50,761 nt of DNA, taken from positions 1 through 50,761 of the forward strand of contig MU616711.1 in assembly GCA_025201705.1 (NCBI GenBank), given 5' to 3'. Positions 1 through 11,703 of the stretch are shown here, one piece after another (within the stretch, counting starts at the first letter, position 1; every line of letters begins with the position of its first letter). Made by a program: the position numbers and the translations under genes. The notes beneath the pieces are model-generated. The model was not told where the DNA came from. It ran no database searches and worked only from the letters and a program-made list of their open reading frames with translations. Source of the stretch: Dissophora ornata. Taxonomy: Eukaryota; Mortierellomycota; Mortierellomycetes; Mortierellales; Mortierellaceae.

Positions 1-1570
1 GGGGGGAATGGCAGGTCGATAGGATGAGAGCGAGAGCGAGAGTGAGGTGAGAGTGAGAGCGAGGAATGGGTGGTTAAAGTCGGTGGAAGGACTAGTCCCT
101 GACAAGGGCGGGAAGGGGTGCGTAAGGAGCTAGGGAGGGAAGGAAATGGAACGAACTACCAGACTGGCAACGACTCGCGTAGTAAGAACAGGGGAGGCAG
201 GAGTTGGGAGGAGAAGGACGAAGGGGAGGGGGTAAGGGGAAGAGATACATTATATATGAATATGAGATACAGTGCGATTGTTGTTCCCTGGGTAACTGTC
301 GAAGCTGGATGAGAGCCGATATCAATAGTGCACATCGATTCGATTGTTCCTCCCGGGTGTTGTGTGTGTGTGTGCCTGGATGAGACCGAGAGAGTTCAAC
401 AGCTCAGTTCTAAAAAAACTTTGATTGCCAGGGGAAGGGCTCATCCTGTTGCTATATATTGTTGTTGAACAAGAACATCCTGCATTGTACTCGCTCTCTC
501 TGTCCGTGGAGTCCCGTTTGTCCTATTCTCTGGTCAGCAACCATATTATGTCGTTATTGTTTGCATCAGCAATGATGAAATGAAATTTAAAACAAATGGT
601 TCCCCGGTATAACAAAACAAGGGGGGAATGGAAGTTACATTTTTTCGTTGCGAAAAGTAATATGTTACTTCAGCAATGGAGGATGGGGGAGGGGTGGATG
701 GGAATGTTTCCCAGGAACCCAAATTCGTGAATAGCAGCTACGCCAATAGCATATATTTTTAAATTGCGCGTGGTACCATTGATGAGCATTTTATTACTCA
801 GGGTTCTAGCGAGCGAGGGTATCCGGCGACGGCAGCAGAACTCATGTACCTGCATTGACGTATCCCACTCTTCCCTGGTATACATGCTAGACTCGGCGAG
901 CAATTATTAATAACACTTGATTGCCAGGAGTTGTTAGGGCTGTAGTGGACATGTCATGTAATCAACCATTAGGCCGTCTGCGAGAGTGTTACATGGACTA
1001 CATCCATGGCTCGGGTTGCACAACCTGCAAGGGACTAGAACCATACATTGTTGTTTTCTTTTTTATTTAAACCTTGCCAGGTCTACTTGACGCCCAAACA
1101 AGTTCTCCAGCGCCATTCCCATGTCGCCACATGTCGGATGGGACATCCGCCAACGGATTTTCGCTCTCGTCCTAGCCTGAAAAGTGCTGGCGGGAACCAC
1201 AACCCAATTGCAAAACTAGACAACATGTGCTCACTATTCAGGCGCCGCCATGGCGGATAGCAGAGTGAATCACCTGGACTAAATCCGATATTTTGCGTCG
1301 CATTCTGTACGCTGCGTCCTCTCCCAAGGCAGCAATGCTGTAAACCATAATCAAATACCACTGGACCTGAGGCACTCTGCATCATGCGAATTCATTTTAT
1401 TATGATTTTTTTTTCTTTGGTTAAAAAAAAAAATATGGAAATCCCATCCTGAGCAGCATGCGTAATTCTTGGTAGAAAAGATAAAAAGACAGCGCGCCTC
1501 TACAGATGACATGCGTCCATTCCGCTCGTTCCTTGATTAGCCGCAACCTCAACCGACCCTCATCCTGTGC
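1..1570. other. Non-coding: purine-rich start and ERD2 downstream region
   Basis: I see no gene here. The first 65 bases are a degenerate GA-rich repeat (gagagc and gagagt units), and purine-rich DNA continues to about 250. A short GT run lies near 360-374. The open frames are short, overlap on both strands and match no family I recognise. The right end should contain the 3' untranslated region of the ERD2 gene, which is transcribed leftward. Confidence 0.6.
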
Positions 1571-2776
1571 TTATTGAGGAAGCTCGAACTTGGCGCCCTT
1601 CAACACCCTAAAAAACACCGCCACAGGAATCATCAAAAAAGAAAAAAAAAAGAAGAATATCAGAAAACCATCTTTCACAATTACCATTCTCTAGAACATC
1701 CAAGATTCGAGAAAGTGCACATTTAAAAAAAGATACGCGACTTACTTGGTAAAGTAGATAAAGAAGAAATCGCAGTACAAGCCTGTCTGGATCGTTCCTG
1801 CAACCCAGACGATCCAGTCCACGTGGCCCTCAGCGACGTAGCGGTAGATCCAGTTGACAAGGTAGAGGGCACGGTAGGCGCCAAGGGCAAAGAGGTAGTG
1901 CGTTGTGATGACCTCAGCCTCTCCTGTCTTGGTCAGCATGAACAGCTGAGGCAAGATGGCAACCGCCTCCAAGTACACTGAGAAGGTCCAGAGAATCTAT
2001 CGGTTCATGATGCGATACGAGAAGCCAAGAGAGTGCAAAAACAAAGTGAGTTTTGGATTCTCTACTACTATGACGATATGCTGTTTTTTTTCGCGATCCA
2101 GTGACAACCGCAAGATCGATTCAAGGCATTTGTCGTCCAGCACCTTCTCTCCAGATGTCACATATCCAAAGTACTCGAGGGTCCTGAATGTAAAGTCCTG
2201 CTTCACAGCTCGATCGACTTCACCACGCAACAAGTCATCATTTAAATTACCTCCTGGAAAGTGAAGGCATAGTTGGCGACCAGTGCCAAGAGTGCGGTGC
2301 CTCCGATGACGTACTGAACTTGGAACGTATCGAGGCGAGGATCGTTCGTCGCCTTGAACTTGATCTTCATCAAGTAGACGATATAGATCGATGACGAGAT
2401 GAAAAAGACCTTCATCGTGGTGTTGTAGAGGGACACGAAATTCGTAAACAGATCCAAGTACCGCGTCAAGAACACAGCGGCGTACAGGGCCTGGGTCTTG
2501 AACGAGATGCCTACCAATGACAACGAGATCGGGGCAAGTTTTTTTTTTTTTTGTTGTTATTACAGATGATTCGGATGCGATTGACTTTTTGTTCTTGTTT
2601 CGCCCTTTCCACGGTCTCTGTCCATGTCGATTTCTTATTATATTTGATAGTACGGTTTCTCGCCTGTGGAGCGGCTGTCCCTTACCTGCGACGGAACGCG
2701 TCTTCTGCATCTTCAGCAGCAGGATGAAGATGGATGCCAGATGCATCAGATCTGCAATGAGGCGGAACAGATTCAT
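1571..2776 (-). CDS. ERD2: ER lumen protein-retaining receptor (HDEL receptor ERD2)
   Basis: This is the seven-membrane-span receptor that binds HDEL/KDEL tails of escaped ER proteins in the Golgi and returns them to the ER in COPI vesicles. The model is complement(1571-1607, 1746-1996, 2251-2510, 2686-2776). It is 639 nt and 212 aa, the usual family length, with every phase matching. The start [13 protein letters not shown] at 2776 is the family N-terminus. Exon 2 carries [15 protein letters not shown]; exon 3 carries [36 protein letters not shown] and [13 protein letters not shown]; the last exon ends KGAKFELPQ. Donors are gtaag/gtaatt type and acceptors are tag. Poly-A/T tracts lie in the introns. 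The gene stands alone on the minus strand. Family assignment is essentially certain; exact splice sites are inferred from phase and family conservation. Confidence 0.96.
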
Positions 2777-3425
2777 GGTTCAAATATTTCCGTTGATGTG
2801 AATGGCGAGGGTGATGGTGTTGAGGAAATTGAAGAAAGGGTCGTTCCCTTTTTGGGTCTTGTCGATCAAGGTCCGGTAGTTGTTGCGGTGATGCGGGCTA
2901 GGGAGAACAACAGACAGAAAACAGGAGTGGGGGGGCTACTGTTCAGGGAGTGTTGGGGAGTGGAGATGGGATGAGGCGAGGATGACGATGAGATGGATGA
3001 GCAATGCCGAGATGTGGTCTCTCTGTGTGGGAGAGCGCGACGCCGTGCCTTTAGCCCAGTAGTCCAGACGTGCAACGACCCCAGTGGGCAGGGGAGCAGC
3101 AGATCGATTTCACGTACAGTGTATATATAACTGATGGACCGTACGTGCAGAAACCAGTGCAGCCCTCGAGCACGACGACACAGTGTCGTGATCAGGACCG
3201 TCATCAGGAGCACAGGGAATTATACTCCACTGTTAGCTTTTTTTACAGACCAACGATCGGAATCATCTTTAGCAGCGCCGATTACTCGCCTTTGACATCT
3301 TCGAGCAGCCATGCAGAGCAACCGTCAGGTTTTCAGCAAGTCGCCAGCCTGTCCCTGAGCCCAATTCCCGCCATATATTTTTTCCTTTGTCCTGTCAATG
3401 TATATGTTGGTCCGTGATATGCGTA

Positions 3426-3472
3426 GAGAAAGGGATTTGTGTGAAGAGAAAGGGATTTGTGTGAAGAGAAAG
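3426..3472 (+). repeat. 20-bp tandem repeat, about 2.3 copies
   Basis: The unit gagaaagggatttgtgtgaa occurs at 3426-3445 and again without change at 3446-3465, followed by a partial third copy. It lies in non-coding DNA upstream of ERD2. Confidence 0.9.
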
Positions 3473-4577
3473 AAGACTAGCAAAGCGTGAGCGACGAGAA
3501 TGCGCGTTGGGGTGAGGTCATGGCCGTCGCAGACAATGGCTTCGATGTCCTTATCGTTAGTCGACAGTGCCCCGCAGGCAGGAGAATCTTCTACATCCAG
3601 GATACGTAGCTCAAGAAAACACTAGCAAAAGGCCACTCTCCCTTCCGAGCCTTATGGCTCTTTGAGTGAGTCCGAGGTTATCTTAAAACGATAGAAGGAT
3701 TGCGGAACAAAGTGAAGGAGGTGTGGTTTCAAGCCAAAGAATTACAAAACGGTAAAGTTCCCAGACACGCGCCCATCCGTGTCAAACAGTACAAACAGTA
3801 CAAACAGCACAAACGCTCGCCAGGGGAAAGAAAACAAAAGAAGCCTAGCAGAAGAAGAACGTGGAGCAGTGCTTCACTGCCACGAAGTTTGCAAAGCAGT
3901 GGCAAACTGACTTGCACGGAGGACCCTTTTTTGCGCACAGCAATGTATATTGGAACGCTGGAAAACACCATCGAGGATGTAATGCAGAACACAGATATTG
4001 GCGACAGATTGTAGCGTTTGTTTCTGGGATGCGACTGACTGCATAGAGACCAACACATCAATGTCAAGAGGCCATCGTTATCCTCCAAAAGCGCTGATTC
4101 GAGAAGTGCTGACCCACATTTCTATGCTGGACTCAAGTCACTCTAATCCACCGCGCAAAAGACTAGTAGTTACAAAGAAACGAAACACCGTATTTCACTC
4201 TAAAGATAAAAAAAAAAAAAAAGACATGGGAATGGCATCTATAAAAACCCTGTTGTCCAGGCGTTTGCGACGTTTTTTGACATCCTGGCCATGCGGTAAA
4301 CAAATAGGTTTCTTTTATTCGTGGACTATGGCTTGTGCCAAATACACAACCAATATCGATAGGCAATGGGTGTGTCGTGAACCTAGGCTTAGACGAGGCA
4401 GAAGACCTTTTCCAGGCAAGACAAAATAGAGGTGGGGGAAGAGTACAGTGGCAAGAGTTCAAGGAAAGCGAAGGATGTATATTCAAGTTACTAGGTAAGG
4501 AACAATTAAAGAAAGAACTACTGACTATTTATACTAATAATTATCGGCTGCAGCGCCGAGCCATGATGGTGGTACAG

Positions 4578-4690
4578 AGTCATAGGACAGTGTCATAGAA
4601 CAGGGTCATGCAACATGGTGGTGGGACAAGATCACCCGGCATGGCCATGGGGCAGGATCATGCGACAGGGTCGTGGGACGCGACAGGGTG
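4578..4690 (+). repeat. Degenerate minisatellite with gggtcatg/acagg words
   Basis: Loose repetition of words such as acagggtcatg, ggacagtgtcat and gggacaagatca runs across about 110 bases just downstream of the RMD5 relic. Copies are imperfect and unit length varies, so the boundaries are approximate. Confidence 0.5.
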
Positions 4691-4748
4691 GGTGATGTGA
4701 GGCAAGAACAAAAAAAAAAAAATCTCCCGAAAACTCTTCGACGGTCAC

Positions 4749-6599
4749 TCAAAAGTAGATGGTCTTGCCTTGGAGCCCCATCGACTCGAAGGAGTAACAG
4801 TAACACCTGAATAGCGTTCTACAAATCACCCATTGACCAAGGGAACATGTCAGCGACACGTTTTTTTGCAAATCGCGACAAAAAAAATAAGGATAAACAG
4901 CAGAAACAGACTAAAACATGGATCCCGGCGAACATCACGTACGCAGCAAAACCACGAGGTAGTTTCCGGAGACTCGCTTTGCACACGGCATGGCCACATG
5001 GCATTATCATTGGAGGGTTCTCCTTTGTCGCCTGTTCCTTCGAGATCGGGCATACAAAGATCGAGTGAAATCTTTGATCGACTGGAAGATTAACTTTCAC
5101 CTAGCAATGGCGTTAATAACTGAGGCAGATAGCTTTCTTCCAGTCCCATGCTATCCCATGCTATATGGGTAAATAATGGTTGTGGAAAGCGGATAAACAC
5201 AGAGAATAAACTGACTATGTATACAACAGCCTTTGTAGCTCTCGTGACGTTCGCCCTTTTGGTCCTCGCCGACAGGGCCAGTGTTCCAGTGGTCAAGATC
5301 GTGTAGAGCGGACTGTTGCTAGCAAGACCGACAACTCGACCATAGTTACGCGAGAACGTGTGTCAGATATCGTCGATGGCATGCGGGTTCATCAGATTTG
5401 CATAAGGTGAATCCGCAATACGATCCGTGAAAAGCATGCATCCCATCAGTTGCTTAATCTCTAATTATGCGCATTAAAGGTAAATCAAGTAATGTATGAA
5501 TGAGTACAAGTGATTTAACGTGTCTTGATATTAGCATCGGTTGCAAGGCATAAAAAAAGTAAATGTACCATGTGCATCGTCTCCCAAAGGTACCCAATGT
5601 GCTGTTGTGCATAAGCAATTGCTTCTTTCGGGCGACGGCCCTCCAGCAACAGCTGCATGAACCGCATCCGATGGAGTTTGAATTACAGGCTGTTATCAGA
5701 TCTCTTCTCCAGTTCGCTATTTCGCTCGACCCAAATGCCATAAACCCCCCTCCTCTAAAACGCCAATTTTCATTTACTCTTTTATTGACAGCTAAGCAAA
5801 TAATCACTTACTCCAGCGCAAGTTCTAGGTTTTCTTTACTGAGTGCATCAATGGCTTTGACTAGTTCTCGGAACCGCTGGAGCGTGGATTTCAGGATGTG
5901 CAGCTGCCCTACTTCCTTTTTTCATTGCAACAATAAAAAAAAAATTCTACTGCTGTTATGAATAGGTTGTTTCCCCACTGCTAGGAATTTTTTTTTCAGA
6001 GTTTAACAGCGGAATGGCGGCGGGCTAATACGGCCATGGTTTGGATGTTGCCCTGCTGCACGAGGTCCTTTATGATCACTCTGTCCAGGACGTGTTTCTT
6101 TCCGCATGCTAATCAACGCTACCGGCTCTGCATTAAATTGCTACCCTCAGGAAGAAGCTTGTAAAGAACGCGATGGATTTCAGGATTTCCAAGCTCACGT
6201 ACTCTCATCTCTTTCGGCCATTTGCTTATACCTTATCGACGGATCTCCTAATACTCAACATGGATGACAATAGAACTCTCGGTTGATGTCGGTTGCAAGT
6301 GCCATTAGTGAGGCTTCCACTATGCGCGGATCTAACCAACAAAAGCAAATATGCGAAAAAAAAATGGATTGGTGGGTTGACAAAGTCGATGAAGAACGAA
6401 AAGGGTGCGGCGTGAAGCAAAACCAGTAAACTCCAAATAATACATTGCCATTTTTTTTTTCCGTTGCGATTTACCATCGTGAATTTTTCGTCTCCAGCTT
6501 CATTTACTAAGGAGATCAGGCGATTAATAGGATCTTTGTCCACAATCCAACCGCCTCTTCCTGAGGATAGTCTGGTACCCACCAAACGAGTGCATCCAT
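4749..6599 (-). pseudogene. Decayed RMD5/GID2 (RMND5-like) E3 ubiquitin ligase subunit
   Basis: The intact family member is the RING subunit of the GID/CTLH ubiquitin ligase, which degrades gluconeogenic enzymes. Homologous blocks run leftward: about 6008-6108 (LVQQGNIQTMAVLARRHS), 5812-5903 (HILKSTLQRFRELV), 5569-5752 (FKLHRMRFMQLLLEGRRP, CTLH region), 5225-5458 (ADSPYANLM, TFSRNY, SPLYTI), 4943-5100 ([22 protein letters not shown]) and 4749-4818 (ends TIYF). These exons join in consistent phase. However, TAA at 5683-5685 sits directly before FKLHRM, where the family has an acidic residue, and TGA at 5363-5365 lies inside the conserved block before HTFSRNY. The last RING cysteine pair is C-Y-C rather than C-P-Y-C. 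Neither stop can be spliced out without deleting conserved sequence. The N-terminal exon near 6480-6599 is uncertain and appears frame-shifted. An intact copy is expected elsewhere in the genome. Confidence 0.85.
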
Positions 6600-6957
6600 G
6601 GCTCGAGTTCAAGAAAAAAGATCCACAAAAAAAAAAAACGTCTGCAAAATTCGACCGTTTGGGCACAGACCCCTTTCCATGCGGTCTAGGGTCATGTGAT
6701 GCACATGCACCATGCAAATTAATATACATGTGGCACAAAAAGAACGACAGCTTCCAAACGAGAAATGAACTAAGGGCTGGGGGAGGAGGGGGGGTTTTTT
6801 TTTAATCTTTTAATAGATGGGAGGGAGGGGAGGAGGGATAAAGTCGATTATATTTTTACCGAATGCACAAACAGTAAGATTTGTCGCTCCGGCTCTCTCT
6901 CTCCCTCCATCTCTATCTCTTTCTCTCTCACTGCTGTCTATTTTCCTTAGTCTATCT

Positions 6958-8529
6958 TTACACGACGTACTTTGCAGGCATCTCGAAATTAGAAGACGTC
7001 TGCGCACCTAGAGCCAAGAACAGCAGCGGGATCAATGGCAGCAGCAAGAACCCGATGTACCGCGTCGACAACTGGGCTACCGCCTGCGGAGAGCTCATCA
7101 TCGTCTTGTTCGCGTCTGCTGCTGCTGTTGATTTATATCCTTGATGTTGGCTGGCGTTGTGTATTGATGACGGTCGAGACAGCGGTGAGGAAGAGTGAGA
7201 CCCCATCATCATCATTTTCGATCGTTTCTTTGTCTTTCTTGATACTGCTGACGATGACGATGATGATGATGATGATGACAGATGCGCCTCGTGCTGACTG
7301 AAGTATCCAGAGCCATGGCTCGTACTGCTCATTTGACTTGTCCGTGATCCCGTTGAGGACGTTCTCCTGGTTCTTGATGACGGCACACTGGCACTGGTAA
7401 ATGGTGGCGAAGGGGAAGGAGACGGAGGCAGAGATGAGGAGGGCATCCTCGGGCTGCTACAGTAGGACAGAATTGGGGAGGAAGCCATGGAAGACGTTTC
7501 CGAAGACGACGATGGCATATCATGCAGGAGAAGTGCAGAAATGGTATTTGGCAGGATCGGAGAGCAATGGGCCATGCTGGTGCTGCTACTGCTGCTGCTG
7601 CAGTTGATGCTTGCCGATGAAAAGAGAGAGTCCGTTGACGATACGCTGCTGAGCGAGGGGGAAGGCAAGGCTGAGCAAGCCATGGACGACGCGGACGAGT
7701 CGTGCGAGATCAGACTAGGACGGCAGGTTGAATCAAGGGCGCTCAGGCAAGGGGAGGGAGGGGCATTGAACCGATGACTAGAACGGCTATCATTGCTAAC
7801 AGCACCAGCCGCACTACTGCAGGTGCAATCGCCGTATATGTCGCTCTTGACCTTGGCGTTGTTGTTGTTGCAGACATTGCTGAGGCTGCTGCTGTTACTC
7901 CTGCTGCTACGCCCGCTGCTGTTGCTGTGTCGTTCTACACTGCCACGGCGGCGATGGTCGATGGTGGTCACTTTGGCGACATGGCTAGTGCAGGAGGTTG
8001 AATTAGAAAAGGCTGTAGGGGTATTATGAGTAGGGAGGGTATGGCTAAGAGAACGGGTATGACTGAAGTGCTGTTGCTGTTGTTGTTGCTGTTGTTGTTG
8101 GAGTTGCTGTTGCTGTTGTTGATGCTGGTGATAAGAAGCCGCCAGGGCTGAGGAGTACGCGGTGTAGGACGATGCTGGAGAAGGGCTGTATCGGCGCGAG
8201 ATGCGCTTGCTCTGGTAGACCGGCGAGGCTGAAGACATGTATGAGTTGTTGCTGCTATGGTCCCTTCCAGCTTTCATGGGAACATCCTCTGGTGCGGCTG
8301 TAGTTGACGTGACAAGACTTGACGCGGTGTGGTGGAGGTGGTGTGAGGGGAGGGATGATCGCTTCCTGGTGGCATTGAGGGGAGATGGGGAGCGGGAGGG
8401 ATTGGAATCGGATGTGGATGAGGCCGAGTTGGAGCGTGCATGGGATGGGGACTGGAGGAAGGATGGAAGGCACTTTGAGGAGGCAACGGGAGAGGCGGAT
8501 GGGGGCCTCGAGTGTGAGGGTCTGTCCAT
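6958..8529 (-). CDS. Ser/Gln-rich low-complexity protein with C-terminal hydrophobic segment
   Basis: I do not recognise this gene. It is a single open frame of 523 codons starting MDRPSHSRPPS. Most of the chain is predicted to be disordered, dominated by Ser, Pro, Thr, Arg and His, with a glutamine run near residues 135-152 and several Ser runs. A basic patch (KTKKRSK) followed by four Met lies near residue 425. The last about 45 residues change character: YIGFLLLPLIPLLFLALG is a clear hydrophobic segment followed by about 17 residues, so the protein could be tail-anchored with the disordered part in the cytosol. A 1.5-kb frame through low-complexity DNA with an in-register hydrophobic end argues for a real gene, but triplet repeats can also keep frames open by chance. 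No intron is required. Confidence 0.6.
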   Translation of the reverse strand: MDRPSHSRPPSASPVASSKCLPSFLQSPSHARSNSASSTSDSNPSRSPSPLNATRKRSSLPSHHLHHTASSLVTSTTAAPEDVPMKAGRDHSSNNSYMSSASPVYQSKRISRRYSPSPASSYTAYSSALAASYHQHQQQQQQLQQQQQQQQQQHFSHTRSLSHTLPTHNTPTAFSNSTSCTSHVAKVTTIDHRRRGSVERHSNSSGRSSRSNSSSLSNVCNNNNAKVKSDIYGDCTCSSAAGAVSNDSRSSHRFNAPPSPCLSALDSTCRPSLISHDSSASSMACSALPSPSLSSVSSTDSLFSSASINCSSSSSSTSMAHCSPILPNTISALLLHDMPSSSSETSSMASSPILSYCSSPRMPSSSLPPSPSPSPPFTSASVPSSRTRRTSSTGSRTSQMSSTSHGSGYFSQHEAHLSSSSSSSSSSAVSRKTKKRSKMMMMGSHSSSPLSRPSSIHNASQHQGYKSTAAADANKTMMSSPQAVAQLSTRYIGFLLLPLIPLLFLALGAQTSSNFEMPAKYVV

Positions 8530-8685
8530 GACTGGCTCGCTTTCGCTTTTCGCTTCCTCGTTAATATAAAATAGGGTAGATATGAGTAGGTTTCAGGGGG
8601 ATGATGCAGGCATGAGGCGATGGATGATTAGAGGATGGGATGGATGGGATGGACAGCTCAGATACGAATGAATGAATAGATGAAT

Positions 8686-8720
8686 GAAATGAAATGAAAT
8701 GAAATGAAATGAAACGAAAT
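8686..8720 (+). repeat. Pentanucleotide microsatellite (gaaat)7, one imperfect unit
   Basis: Seven consecutive gaaat units are present, one of them changed to gaaac. They lie upstream of the Ser-rich gene. Confidence 0.95.
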
Positions 8721-8897
8721 GAATGATGGATTGAATGTACGGATGGGATCGACAATAAGAAAAAGAAGGAAGGAAGAAAAAAAAAAGTGTGAAGGGTGCA
8801 GCGAACTGAGGCAAAGAGGAGAAACACCGGTGAGCATTTTTGAATTGGGGACTGAATACCCGTCGACCCTTTTTTGTGTCGCACCAAACAGGCCGTC

Positions 8898-8923
8898 CAC
8901 ACACACACACACACACACACACA
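8898..8923 (+). repeat. Dinucleotide microsatellite (CA)13
   Basis: An uninterrupted CA run is directly visible in the intergenic DNA upstream of the Ser-rich gene. Confidence 0.95.
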
Positions 8924-9484
8924 TCCACGGCTACCACCACGAACACATCGCCGTTCTTGGCTCGCGTTGGCTCTCCCCACATCAATTAATAGGATGCCTG
9001 CAAGCAATTGGCGAAGCACCTACTGCGCTGCTACGCGCGGCACAACTCTCAGGCATGATGCATGCAACATGTTGACCTTTCCTTGGCATCGAGCGGGGAG
9101 ACAGCAATCCATGGGCAAACGATATAAATGGCTGCTCGCAATCTCGTCGCTCGTTTGCTCACTCGATTCAAGAAACAGGTTCGAGGGTTGGTCTTAAAAT
9201 TTTTTTTTCTGCCAGTTTCCCTCTTGGCCCCGTCTGGCACCCTGCATTCCGCTCTTTGGGTGCAGGCTGCAACCCCGCCACTCATTCGCCAAAGACCCGG
9301 TCCCCAACCTGAGACAGGTGCAAGTGCATTTCATTTTTGGTTGTTGTGATTTGCTCTTCTACTTCCTGCTCCACATACCGTTTGTCTACAGCGACATGTG
9401 CGAAGAAAGAGTTGCCTGCCAACATTTGCCTTATCAGAGATGAAAAAACTACATCGACCTCTCCTCTGCTCTGGGTTGAAGAAA

Positions 9485-9528
9485 CTTTAATCCTACAAAG
9501 GGTACCCTTTAATCCTACGAAGGGTACC
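9485..9528 (+). repeat. 22-bp tandem duplication containing ggtacc
   Basis: Copy one at 9485-9506 is followed directly by copy two at 9507-9528; they differ at one position (ctacaaag versus ctacgaag). Each ends in aagggtacc. Confidence 0.9.
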
Positions 9529-11703
9529 GCATAGTCCCTGCGTAGGCCTCAATTTAAACGCGCGGCAACAGCCCAAAATACAACAGAAAATAAAGAAGGG
9601 TTGGACGGCTGTAGAGACGAGTCAGGTGGGGGAGCGATGTGAAGCGAGGACGCGGCATTTGCTTATCCTGAATAAGGACTGGGAACTCCATGCGGCATGC
9701 AGCATTGTTCTACTTTTCCTTTGCAATTTCTCAAGAGTACACAAGCGGAAATCAACAACAACAACAACAACAAAAAATAACATGGAATCGGAAGTAGAAA
9801 ACCATGCAGTTGGTCGGTTGGCTAAAAAGTCGACAGCAACAGTATGACATCTTGTGTATGCGTCTTGCCCACCCACATACACAGCCTAACTGGGGGGTGG
9901 GGTTTTTTTCCCCCTCAGAAGAGACGCTCTGCGCAGATTTGAGTCTGGCTCTCGATCTTTCTCGGTGTATCTTTATCTTTCTCTCAGCCTGCTACTGTGC
10001 AACCATGAAAACACTGACACGAGTGTGGACGGAAACAAAAATGGGCAATTATGCGCATCAACAGTCTATTGGCCTTTGTACCCGCGTGGCAAGGGGACCG
10101 AAGACTTCAATTGGTCTTTGGGCAGATTTCTGCGGTCTTGTTTGTGTATCGGATTTTCGTGAGTGTAGTAGTTCCGGAGGTACATTTGCGATATCACACA
10201 CTTCCCTCATCTCTCTTTCTCTCTCTCACTTTTTTTTTTTTCTCCGCAAAAAGTTGTTTACCTCAAGTTGGTCCCGGCTTCCCATCAACACCCGTTTAAA
10301 ACCAGATGACAAGAACTGTGCAACCATGGAAACCCCCCCCCCGTCTGCTCTTTTTTTCTTTTTCTCTTGCCTTTGTTATCTCCGCCCAGCAGTGCAGCAA
10401 TAAAAAGTGGCAACGCTCTCATACAGTTTACCATGCGCGTGTGTGTGTGCCGCCATGGCATCTCTTCTATTTTTTTTGGGAGACTAACTCCTCTCATTTA
10501 GCGTGTGTCTCTCTATCGCATTCGCGTGTGTGTGTGGGTGTGTGTGTGTGCGGTTGTTTTCATTGTACATGTACCTGAAAAAACAAAACAAACGGCCAGT
10601 TAACATGAACATTCCAGGGGGTTGAATGTGGAGAGACAGAAAAAAAAACCGTCGGCGTGTGCATACAACTAGACGGGCGAACAGTGCGCTCATCTTCCAC
10701 GTTCAGGAACACCGCTCAGACTGCATGATAATAATAATGATAGTTCAACACATTAAACACACTCCCTCCAACATTGCATGAGCAACACAAACCATACGTT
10801 GCCACCATCGGCAGCGGCGTGTTTACTTCAACAAAGAGGGCGGGCCTTTGATTAACCGAATATGTGCATATATGGGTCTGGATGCTGCCTCACCACACAT
10901 ACCGTCGTCTACGCTCTCGCTCACTCTCACTCAGTCACAAAAATGAGGGAATTGAGGAGACGAGAGCGGACGAATCATTATCACTGGACCTATGGCGATA
11001 CTTGATTAAATCTATAATGGCCCCCAAAAGCTAGAAGCTAAAGCGACATATACGGCAATATTTCGCCGCCGCCGACGGAGTTGTCGATCGATTTCTCAGA
11101 GACCCGACTTCTATACGCGTCATGTATGATCGATAGCGTACATTCAGGGAGAGAGCTCCTTGAGCGAATTGCGCCCATGCAGGTGCTTTGCTTCATGTCT
11201 CTAAACGGATCGTACTGTCTTGGTAGCTGCACAGCTCTGCTGTTGGAAAACAAACGTAGACATCATATCAAAATATAGCGCTGCACTAACTCTCTGATCT
11301 ACGTCTAGCGAGATGTTCGATAGAGGTCAAGGTAGCATTCCAGATCCCCTTTTCTAATCTGATCTGGGGACTTTGTAGAACATAATCAGAACAGAGAACG
11401 GAAATCCGCCTTCTTTTTCTCTCTGTCTCTCTCGCTCGATATTCCTTGGTTCTCTGATCCGCACATTTCCTGTTTGCAAGCCCTTCTGACGTCTGCAGAG
11501 GACAGGACAGGAGGCAGCATTGGCATGCGTCCATGATCACTTCTGGTGTGATTGCTCTTGTTGTTTGCCCTTCTTCATGTTCATTTCTCCTCTCCTTTTG
11601 CCCTACCTCCTCCCTTTCTCATCAAACTACACTCCTTTTTTTTTTTTTATTACCTACAATTTTGGGACACTACTTTGGGAAACGAACAAATATCATACAG
11701 ATT

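Larger units (their letters stand above)
2777..4748. other. Intergenic between ERD2 start and RMD5 relic
   Basis: No supportable gene is seen. The left part should hold the ERD2 promoter, read leftward from 2777. Open frames up to 143 codons occur around 3700-4430 but are basic or low-complexity, overlap on both strands and resemble nothing I know. Two minor repeats are listed separately. Confidence 0.55.
8530..11703. other. Intergenic between Ser-rich gene and lipase
   Basis: About 3.2 kb without a supportable gene. It should contain the promoters of the two divergent neighbours. It is rich in simple repeats, poly-T tracts and CT-rich stretches (for example 10190-10250 and 11410-11440). A pyrimidine-rich stretch with T11 around 11580-11650 lies just before the lipase start. 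Open frames here are short and composed of repeat-derived residues. Confidence 0.55.

Noticed and set aside
9170..9200. tRNA-like ggttcga word
   Set aside because: Flanking bases do not form a cloverleaf; no tRNA was found anywhere in the window by eye.
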